The notes below the pieces were generated by a model. The model was not told where the DNA came from. It worked only from the letters and a program-made list of their open reading frames with translations, and did not search any database. Source: DATIKM01 sp035477595 (GTDB lineage Bacteria > Armatimonadota > Chthonomonadetes > Chthonomonadales > CAJBBX01). From it: DNA of 19,613 nt. Shown here one piece after another: positions 14,227-19,613 of this stretch (the stretch's first letter is position 1; each line of letters opens with the position of its first letter). A program made the translations under genes and the position numbers. The DNA lies in the NCBI GenBank assembly GCA_035477595.1, contig DATIKM010000150.1:1-19613 (forward strand). Reading direction: 5' to 3'.

Positions 14227-14256
14227 TTGCAGGCGTGCGGCGCGGACTGCTACAAT
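14227..14256 (+). promoter_or_regulatory. Sigma70-type promoter
   Basis: TTGCAG at 14227-14232 and TACAAT at 14251-14256 with an 18-bp spacer. The predicted start near 14262 leaves about 26 nt before the ATG at 14288. It probably drives the 280-residue protein and the NlpC/P60 gene. Confidence 0.65.
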
Positions 14257-14287
14257 CGCGCACCCCGTTGCTCGGAAGGCGCGCCGC

Positions 14288-15130
14288 ATGTTCCACGTCT
14301 TCGGCCAGGAGCTCTACCTCCGCGAGACGGTGCGCGCGGCCGCGGTCGTCGCCGGGGAGCCGGACCGTCGCGCTGCCTGTGATCGAATAGCAGCGCTCCT
14401 CCCGCACCCTTCTGCCCGTACGCGCGCCCGGGTCGCCTCCGAGATCGCGCGGCGGCTTGCGGCAGGGGCGCAGAGCCCTGACCTCGCCCCGAGTTTCGCC
14501 CGGCTCGTTGCCGGCCTCCATAGCCCCGACGCGCGACGCGATCTGGTCATCCATGCGGTCGCGCGCGCCGACGCCCTGGTGGGCGCCATCGCCCGCGAGG
14601 TGCTCTTCCCCATCCTGCTCGACGAAGCGATGCCGCGCGGCGTGACCAGCGGCGACATGGCGCGCCACGGCGCCGCGCCGCTCATCACCGTGGAGCCCAT
14701 CGTCCCGTTCCCGTTCCTGCGCTGGTTCGCGGCCGAGCGGTGGCGGTTCGAGCGCGTGCGCACCCTCCACCTGGCCCTCCGCGTGCTGCGGCAAGCCGGG
14801 CTGGTCCATACGACGCGCCTGCTCGGCCAGGCAGGGCGCGTCCAGGCCGTTGCCCTTTCGCCGCACGGACTCTCGTTCCCGGCCTTCGTCTGGTGCCTGG
14901 CAGACGAGATCGGACGCGACCAGCGCCCGCTCACGCAGGACCGCATCGCGCGGGCCTCCTTCGCCCGCACGCTGCTCGTGCCCGCAAGCGCGGGCGCGAT
15001 GTGGCTCCCCGAGGCGGAGCGCCGAGGCTTCCTGCGCGCTGAGGGGCCGCCCTCCGCGCGCCGCTACGTGTTGGCGATGGACCCGCGCGAGGTGGCAGGT
15101 TCCCTGCTCGCCAACGCGGGGGAGGGCTGA
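14288..15130 (+). CDS. Uncharacterised helical protein, faintly BrxA/DUF1819-like
   Basis: A 280-residue, predicted all-helical, Arg/Ala/Leu-rich soluble protein; no signal peptide or membrane segment. I do not recognise it securely. The order of a RET-starting helix (12-22), a region of small helices (45-60), an ARRDLVIHAVARADALVGAIAREVL segment split over about 80-105, and LRVLRQAGLV followed by a LSPHGLSFPAF stretch (about 160-200) recalls BrxA/DUF1819, a DNA-binding component of BREX phage defence. No other BREX gene is near, and length exceeds the usual 190-250 residues. The ATG start at 14288 has GGAAGG 8 nt upstream and its own promoter. It ends 4 bp before a TTG-started NlpC/P60 gene whose ribosome site overlaps its last codons, so the two are probably a coupled pair. 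Existence of the gene is well supported; family is uncertain. Confidence 0.8.
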   Translation: MFHVFGQELYLRETVRAAAVVAGEPDRRAACDRIAALLPHPSARTRARVASEIARRLAAGAQSPDLAPSFARLVAGLHSPDARRDLVIHAVARADALVGAIAREVLFPILLDEAMPRGVTSGDMARHGAAPLITVEPIVPFPFLRWFAAERWRFERVRTLHLALRVLRQAGLVHTTRLLGQAGRVQAVALSPHGLSFPAFVWCLADEIGRDQRPLTQDRIARASFARTLLVPASAGAMWLPEAERRGFLRAEGPPSARRYVLAMDPREVAGSLLANAGEG

Positions 15131-15134
15131 GACC

Positions 15135-15947
15135 TTGAGCGAAGACCAGGCCGTAGTCGGAGCGATGCTCGCGGACATGCTCGCCGAGCCGTCGGCCGGT
15201 GCGGAGCGCGTGAGCCAGGCGCTGCTGGGGGAACCGGTCGCCGTGCTCGAGGAACGCGAGGGCTGGGCCCGGGTGCGCACTCCGGACGCCTACGAGGGGT
15301 GGGTGCGGGCGGCGGCGCTCGTCCCGACCCCGGACGGAGGCTATCCGCCTGACGGTCGCGGGGCTGTGGTGCAGCCCATGCTCGCCCACTTGCGCGCGGT
15401 CCCCCGGGATTGGGGCAGGCCGCTGGCGCTCGTCACCCTGGGGTCGCTCGTTTCCGTGGCGGGTGCGACGCACGGTTGGCGGCGCGTTCGTCTTCCCGCT
15501 GGTGTGGCGGGCTGGATGCGCGCGCGTCACCTCGCGGTGCCAGTCCCCCCGGGAGACTTCCCACCAGACGGGGCGGCCCTCGTGGAGAGCGCCCACCGGT
15601 TCCTGGGCGTGCCGTACCTGTGGGGCGGACGCTCCACGCTGGGCGTGGACTGCTCTGGCCTGACGCAGCGGGCCTATGCACTGTGCGGCATGGTCATCCC
15701 GAGGGACGCGCATCTGCAGGCGGCGTGGCCCGGCTTCGCCGACGTCTCGCTCAGTGCGGTTGAGGCGGGCGACCTCGTGTTCTTCGCCAGCGAGGAGGAC
15801 CCGCGCCGGCGCGGCATCACCCACGTCGGCATGGCCATCGACGGCGAGCGGATGGTCCACGCGGCCGGAGGGAAGGGCGTCTGCGTCGAGCCCTTCGCTT
15901 CGCCACCCGCCGCCCGCCAGCTTGTGGCGGCCCGCCGGCCGCGCTGA
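15135..15947 (+). CDS. YkfC-like SH3b2-NlpC/P60 peptidase
   Basis: A 270-residue cysteine peptidase that probably cleaves gamma-D-glutamyl-diaminoacid bonds in cell-wall peptides. Two SH3-like segments (about 20-60 ending GWVRAAAL, and about 78-135 ending GWMRARHL) precede an NlpC/P60 domain (about 150-270). The catalytic residues C173 (VDCSGLTQ), H230 (GITHVGM) and H242 (MVHAAGG) are present. The layout matches YkfC of Bacillus, which acts in murein peptide recycling. No signal peptide is visible, which favours a cytoplasmic recycling role over wall hydrolysis. The start is TTG 15135, preceded by GGAGGG at 15121-15126 with an 8-nt spacer. The site overlaps the end of the upstream gene. It ends 19 bp from the convergent DUF5107 gene. 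Confidence 0.9.
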   Translation: MSEDQAVVGAMLADMLAEPSAGAERVSQALLGEPVAVLEEREGWARVRTPDAYEGWVRAAALVPTPDGGYPPDGRGAVVQPMLAHLRAVPRDWGRPLALVTLGSLVSVAGATHGWRRVRLPAGVAGWMRARHLAVPVPPGDFPPDGAALVESAHRFLGVPYLWGGRSTLGVDCSGLTQRAYALCGMVIPRDAHLQAAWPGFADVSLSAVEAGDLVFFASEEDPRRRGITHVGMAIDGERMVHAAGGKGVCVEPFASPPAARQLVAARRPR

Positions 15948-15966
15948 CGTTCGTCCGACCTCCGCG

Positions 15967-17976
15967 TCAGGCGCCGGCCATGCGGAAGTCGATGCGCCGT
16001 GGGGGCGGGCACTCGCGGCGCACGCGCTCGCGCAGCGCGTCGTCCGCCGGCACACCCTCCTCCCTTGCGACGCGCGCCGTGTGGTAGGCGAGCCACAGGT
16101 CGGAGAGCGTCACCTCGCCCTCGCGGATGCCCGAGAACTCGTGGTCGAGCACCCGCTCGATGCCGTCGAGCCTGCCCGTCGCGACGGCGGCCCTTGCCCA
16201 CGCAATCAGCACCCGCTCATGGCGCGCGGCCGGTTCCGGCAGCGAGTGCGCGAGGTCGACCACTTCCTCATGGCGACCGCTCTCTTGCAGGGCGTGCGCC
16301 AGCTCGACCGCAAGCGCAGGGTGAGGCGGACCCGCTTCCCAGGCCTCGGTGAGCAGGGCCGCAGCGCGGTCGCGGTCGCCGGCGCGCTCCGCCAGCACCG
16401 CTAGGTTGCGCAGCGCCCAGCCCGTGCGGTGGCAGTCCAGCGAGCGCTCCCAGGCCTCGCGTGCGCCCTCGACGTCACGCTCCTCGAGGCGAAGGTTGCC
16501 CAGGTGCCACCAGGACAGCCAGTGCGCGCCGTTCGCCCTCCGGACGGAACGCTCGATCGGCGTGCGCCAATCCGGCTGGGTCATCAGGGCGCCTGGCTCG
16601 AGCACCGGGTCGCGCTCGGGCAGCGCGCCACGCTCAAGCAGGGCGAGCCAGGGCGCCTGGTCCTCGCCCAAGCTATCGTCGGGGAAGCTGGAGGCGGGCG
16701 GCCAGTCTGCTGGACCGCCCATCGCTGCGCGGCGCCGGCGCTCGAGCGCTGCCCACCCGCTGCCCGCGAAGAGCCGCTCGGAGGCCGGGGCGCCGGATGC
16801 TCCGGCGAGCCGCCCGTCCATGGCCTCGACGGCGGCCCTGGGCAGGGCGCGCTCCAGCGTCTGCTCGACGCAGGCGCGGGCGCCGGCCCAGTCGTCGCCA
16901 TGGGCACGCGCCGCGTCCACGCGGAGAGCGCCGAACGCCTCGGTCCAGGCCCACTCCGCGCCGGCCGGCATCGGCAGGCACTCCGTCTGCGTGCGCGCGA
17001 GCCCGGCCTGTATCTCAATGTACTGCCGGCCGGGCGCCGATAGATACTCCTGCCAGCGGCGTCCGCCCTGCCCCATCCCCCAGCAGAAGAGCTTCCGGCC
17101 GCGCAGCCGGTCTGTGGAGGTCTCCACGAACGCCCGGCCGTCGCCGCCCACGGCCGCGATCCACCGGCGCTGGCCGTCCGCGATGCGGCTGAAGAAGTCG
17201 GCAGCGTGGGGCGACTGCATGCTGTAGGTCAGGTCGCGGCCGGCGGCCCGCGGGAGAGGCGCCACCTGCAGCGCCTTCCAGTACGGGTTGCAGAGCGCCG
17301 CCTCGGCCGGGACGATGACGCGCACGTCCTCCCGCTCGGGGACGCCCATGTTCGTCCACCAGTACATCGCGATCTCGTGCGGGTGCGGGTTCACGAGCCG
17401 GACGCGGGCGAAGAGCCATCGGGCGCCGGGCGGGAGAGCGAAGTCGATCTGCCAGGCGAAGCCCTTCACGCGGTCCCACTCCGTGAGCCGGAGGGTCGGG
17501 CCGAGGCCCTCCGTCTCGACGCGCGACGCGAAGACCGGTGCACAGGTGAGGTAGTGGTGGCCGGGCTGGCCTGCGTTCCACTCGATGCCGCCGCTCAGCC
17601 ACGCATCGCGCAGCGCAAGGTTGGCCGGCTGGATCACGGGGTTGGCATCCAGCAGCTCGCGCCCCTCCTCCAGGTCGACGAGCGACCAGAGCTTCCCCCC
17701 GAACGCAGGCAGGAAGACGGCGCGCAGCCGCTCGTTCCGGAGCACGACTGCGTCAAGGGCGCGAGGGCGGCGCTCGCGGGAGTAGCCGTCCTGCATGCGG
17801 TGAGGCAGGACGCGCCAGGCCGCGCGCCAACCCAGGTAGCGCCGGTCGTCCTCAGTGAGCGAGTCATCAACCCCCAGGCGAAGGTCGTCGTCCGGGCCGC
17901 GGAAGCGGGGCAGGGGGTTCTCCGGCCCGAGGTCGGCGGCCGGTAGGGTGAGGCGCTCGACGCGCAGTTCGGTCAC
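15967..17976 (-). CDS. DUF5107 domain protein with C-terminal TPR repeats
   Basis: A 669-residue protein. The N-terminal half (about 30-340) is a DUF5107 beta-sandwich related to aldose-1-epimerase and glycoside hydrolase support folds, with typical runs FGGKLWSLVDLEEGRELL (92-109) and NPVIQPANLALRDAW followed by SGGIEWN (112-134). Residues about 480-600 are TPR-like helices (WHLGNLRLEERDVEGAREAW and following). Family members are usually about 1,000 residues or more, so this is a short version. The frame is open to 18510, but I chose GTG 17974-17976 since homology starts there and CGGAG lies about 6 nt upstream. No signal peptide is seen. Function is not known for the family; a carbohydrate-related role is commonly suggested. 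It is divergent from the zinc-ribbon gene and convergent with the NlpC/P60 gene. Confidence 0.88.
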   Translation of the reverse strand: MTELRVERLTLPAADLGPENPLPRFRGPDDDLRLGVDDSLTEDDRRYLGWRAAWRVLPHRMQDGYSRERRPRALDAVVLRNERLRAVFLPAFGGKLWSLVDLEEGRELLDANPVIQPANLALRDAWLSGGIEWNAGQPGHHYLTCAPVFASRVETEGLGPTLRLTEWDRVKGFAWQIDFALPPGARWLFARVRLVNPHPHEIAMYWWTNMGVPEREDVRVIVPAEAALCNPYWKALQVAPLPRAAGRDLTYSMQSPHAADFFSRIADGQRRWIAAVGGDGRAFVETSTDRLRGRKLFCWGMGQGGRRWQEYLSAPGRQYIEIQAGLARTQTECLPMPAGAEWAWTEAFGALRVDAARAHGDDWAGARACVEQTLERALPRAAVEAMDGRLAGASGAPASERLFAGSGWAALERRRRAAMGGPADWPPASSFPDDSLGEDQAPWLALLERGALPERDPVLEPGALMTQPDWRTPIERSVRRANGAHWLSWWHLGNLRLEERDVEGAREAWERSLDCHRTGWALRNLAVLAERAGDRDRAAALLTEAWEAGPPHPALAVELAHALQESGRHEEVVDLAHSLPEPAARHERVLIAWARAAVATGRLDGIERVLDHEFSGIREGEVTLSDLWLAYHTARVAREEGVPADDALRERVRRECPPPRRIDFRMAGA

Positions 17977-18135
17977 GCGGGTCTCCGTTGGGCGGGCTCG
18001 GCGCAGGATACGCCGCCGGGCGACCGGACGCCTTCCGCAGCGCGCTCGCGCGTAGTCGCCGCGCGGTTCGGAGCAGGAGATCGAGTGCCGCCGCGCGAAG
18101 AATCGAGCATCGCGCACGGCGATCGGGGGAGCGCC

Positions 18136-18348
18136 ATGCAGTGTTCTCGGTGCGGCGTTGAGGTCTCGCGGCAGGGAGGGGCCTGCCCGAAGTGCGGGGA
18201 GTGGACCATGCCCCGGCGCCCCGGCCGCGCGGGCCAGGTAGTGGACCCCTCCGTGCGGAACAGACCCCGCGCCTGGCTGGCCTGGGCGCTCCTCGCGCTG
18301 GTGGCCCTCGTGGTGTTCTTCCTCACGCGTTGGTCGGCTCCCCGCTGA
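18136..18348 (+). CDS. Small zinc-ribbon membrane protein
   Basis: A 70-residue protein with an N-terminal zinc ribbon (C3-x2-C6 and C17-x2-C20) and one C-terminal transmembrane helix (about 43-64, WLAWALLALVALVVFFL). The start is ATG 18136 with GGGGGAG at 18125-18131, 4 nt before it; an in-frame ATG at 18085 is possible but adds only non-conserved residues. Zinc-ribbon/one-helix proteins like this are common and mostly uncharacterised in bacteria. It is divergent from the DUF5107/TPR gene across 159 bp. The zinc ribbon would face the cytoplasm if the positive residues at 44-46 stay inside. Function unknown. Confidence 0.75.
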   Translation: MQCSRCGVEVSRQGGACPKCGEWTMPRRPGRAGQVVDPSVRNRPRAWLAWALLALVALVVFFLTRWSAPR

Positions 18349-18590
18349 CGAGCTCGGGCTTGGTCGGCGCCCACTCGTTAACTGCGAACCCTCAACCCTC
18401 CGGCCGGCGCACCGGTCGGAGCGCCAATGGCACGGATCGTGCACCTGTGTGCTCAGAGCTGTCGGAGACAATGGCGCCGGCGCGGGAGGCTCCCGGTCGG
18501 GTGAGAGCACGCACCTGAAAGTACGCCGGCGCGGGCCGACGGACGCGGAGCGCGTGCTGCCGGGGCTGCTGCGGCCCAGCGTGCGACGCA

Positions 18591-18632
18591 GGAACGGGCC
18601 GCGGCGTCCCCTGAGGCGTCGCGGCCCGTCCT
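18591..18632. repeat. Strong stem-loop
   Basis: ACGGGCCGCGGCG at 18594-18606 pairs with CGTCGCGGCCCGT at 18617-18629 (12 Watson-Crick pairs and one G-U), and AGG/CCT just outside extends it past a bulged A. The 10-nt loop is TCCCCTGAGG. No T-run follows on either strand, so I do not call it an intrinsic terminator. Confidence 0.65.
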
Positions 18633-18671
18633 ACGCCACGGGCAGGCGCGCCGCCCTGCGTGACGGGTGCC

Positions 18672-18699
18672 GGCCGGCCCCCCCCAGGGGGCGCCGGCC
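18672..18699. repeat. Strong stem-loop
   Basis: GGCCGGC at 18672-18678 pairs with GCCGGCC at 18693-18699, continued by C-run/G-run pairing (CCCCC with GGGGG) around a one-base bulge. It has no T tail. It is the last of three adjacent stem-loops. Confidence 0.6.
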
Positions 18700-19101
18700 T
18701 GGTGGGCTTGGCGCGTGCGGAGGAGGCTCACTCGTCCGCGGCCGAATGGCCTCCATTGACGCAGGGAGTACCGATGGCATCGGCGCGGCGTCCACAAGCG
18801 GGCTGAGCCGGATGGCGCCCTGCCGCGTGTCGGGCCTCACAGGGCGCCGCCTACGACTCGCCGGTCGCCGCCGCCCAGCACTGGACAGCCGGCCGCGGCG
18901 CGCGCATCGCCAGCATCAGCCAGGGCGGGATATCGAGCAGCTCCACTGTCATCGCGGCCGCCAGGTGCATGTGCGCTAGCGGAGGCCTGACCGTGGTCTC
19001 CGCCCGGGGGGTGTCGGGGTTGGTCGCGGCCGGCGAGCCGTGCCGCCTTTCCTGTCGTGACGGTTGCCCTGTCGTGATGGTCACGAAGTAGCCGTACAAA
19101 T

Positions 19102-19139
19102 GGCGGAGCCGCCGGGCATCTTCTCCCGGCGGCCCCGCC
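19102..19139 (-). terminator. Likely terminator hairpin of the sorting-signal protein gene
   Basis: GCCGCCGGG (19108-19116) pairs perfectly with CCCGGCGGC (19125-19133) around an 8-nt loop, and GGCGG/CCGCC extends the stem across one mismatch. Reading the minus strand, ATTTGT follows. It lies about 69 bp past the stop of the gene ending at 19208. The short T tail makes this moderate. Confidence 0.5.
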
Positions 19140-19207
19140 GCATTCAGACCCACCGGCCACGAACGAAGAGGGGATCGTTCGGGCCGCTCCGCCCTCCCTG
19201 GCGGGGG

Positions 19208-19613
19208 CTACGCGCGCCGGCGCCTCATCAGCGCCAGCGCGCCGAGACCCGCGAAGACGGCGAACTGGAGCGCGCCGGCCTCGGAGACGCTCGGGGGTGG
19301 CTCCCTGGTGGCATAGACCCAGGCGCTGAGCCCGTTATTCAGCCCTATGCCCTGGATGTGCGCCGCCGCGAGGAACGGCCCGTGCTCTCCACGGGGTCCG
19401 GTTTGATCCAAGCCCTTCCTGGGCGAGCTCCACCTGTCCTTCAGGTAGGCAACGTTGAGACCGGTACCGGTCAGCTTGTAGACGGAGGTCTGGCCGCTGA
19501 CCAGCCTCTTCGGCTGTCCCCGCGGGAAGTCGATGATCAGGTCAAACCACCCGTCCCCGCCCGCCTTGTCGTGGTTCTGCCCGCGGGTGGGCGTGCCAAC
19601 CACGCCGCTCAGG
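19208..19613 (-). CDS. Surface protein C terminus with PEP-CTERM-like sorting tail (partial)
   Basis: The right edge cuts this gene: the frame stays open to 19613, and a GTG at 19601-19603 is only the first possible in-window start. The visible 134 or so residues lack an enzyme motif. The last 30 (VSEAGALQFAVFAGLGALALMRRRRA and preceding prolines) form a PEP-CTERM-type signal: a short acidic motif, a hydrophobic helix, then an Arg cluster, recognised by exosortase to anchor proteins at the outer surface or in extracellular matrix. The usual VPEP is replaced by VSEAG. The NGLSAWVYATRE segment before it looks like the end of a beta-sandwich. The stop is TAG at 19208-19210. Confidence 0.8.
   Translation of the reverse strand, partial: LSGVVGTPTRGQNHDKAGGDGWFDLIIDFPRGQPKRLVSGQTSVYKLTGTGLNVAYLKDRWSSPRKGLDQTGPRGEHGPFLAAAHIQGIGLNNGLSAWVYATREPPPSVSEAGALQFAVFAGLGALALMRRRRA

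Larger units (their letters stand above)
18349..19207. other. 859-bp gene-poor region with several stem-loops
   Basis: No convincing gene on either strand; the longest frames are Arg/Gly/Pro-rich shadows. It contains three stem-loops within about 110 bp (18591-18632, 18642-18659, 18672-18699), a 10-bp direct repeat CCTGTCGTGA at 19051-19060 and 19068-19077 with a small palindrome CGTGA-TGG-TCACG (19073-19085), and a long hairpin at 19102-19139. It may include a structured RNA or untranslated ends of the flanking genes. Confidence 0.5.

Noticed and set aside
13925..15280. 451-codon minus-strand frame
   Set aside because: Antisense to gpsA and the 280-residue gene; no recognisable domain.
17977..18510. 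N-terminal extension of the DUF5107 gene
   Set aside because: The extra 178 residues are low-complexity and overlap the divergent zinc-ribbon gene; homology starts at the GTG at 17976.
19064..19100. Possible promoter TTGCCC ... TACAAA
   Set aside because: The spacer would be 25 bp, outside the normal 16-19 bp range.
18851..19153. 100-codon minus-strand frame in the gene-poor gap
   Set aside because: It runs through the long hairpin at 19102-19139, has no ribosome site I can see and no recognisable domain; possible but unsupported.
1..19613. Mobile element, CRISPR array or phage defence island
   Set aside because: No transposase, integrase, terminal repeats or spaced repeat array is visible; the single faint BrxA-like gene is not enough to call a defence locus.

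Overview
This window is GC-rich (by eye about two thirds G+C), densely coding bacterial DNA with strong third-position G/C. Fourteen protein-coding genes are supported, one of them cut by the right edge. I see no rRNA, tRNA, CRISPR array, insertion sequence or phage gene. The following suggest a Gram-negative-type, carbohydrate-degrading bacterium: an exosortase-type C-terminal sorting signal, a DUF5107/TPR protein, a DUF4038-type glycosidase, a GH110-like beta-helix enzyme and a very long 2-hydroxyacyl-CoA dehydratase activase-type protein. Armatimonadota is my best guess, with Planctomycetota, Verrucomicrobiota or Chloroflexota relatives as alternatives; this is inference from gene content only.

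Left part (1-4600): a minus-strand run of a YghZ-type aldo/keto reductase, a second aldo/keto reductase and a CxxC redoxin ends at a good intrinsic terminator (about 110-138). It is divergent from a cytoplasmic-looking DUF5060/DUF4038 glycosidase. Together these look like a small sugar and carbonyl metabolism module.

Middle (4729-11098): two long minus-strand genes. The first is a 1444-residue protein with two BadF/BcrA/HgdC ATPase domains, a Cys cluster, a DUF2229 region and a HgdB-like region. The second is a secreted right-handed beta-helix enzyme whose three Asp residues have the spacing I recall for GH110 alpha-1,3-galactosidases.

Right-middle (11233-15947): plus-strand genes with three recognisable sigma70-type promoters. 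The first drives a membrane-anchored putative zinc-binding protein behind a structured leader. The second drives an M42 aminopeptidase gene and gpsA. The third drives a 280-residue protein of uncertain family (faint BrxA/DUF1819 resemblance) with a YkfC-like SH3b/NlpC-P60 peptidase.

Right end (15967-19613): a minus-strand DUF5107/TPR protein, a divergent 70-residue zinc-ribbon membrane protein, and about 860 bp without a convincing gene but containing several strong stem-loops. The window ends in the C-terminal part of a surface protein with a PEP-CTERM-like tail that lacks the PEP tripeptide.

No obvious new multi-gene system is present. The best leads are the divergent first ATPase domain of the giant activase, the GH110-like enzyme, the 280-residue protein paired with a NlpC/P60 peptidase, and the structured leader before the putative zinc-binding protein.
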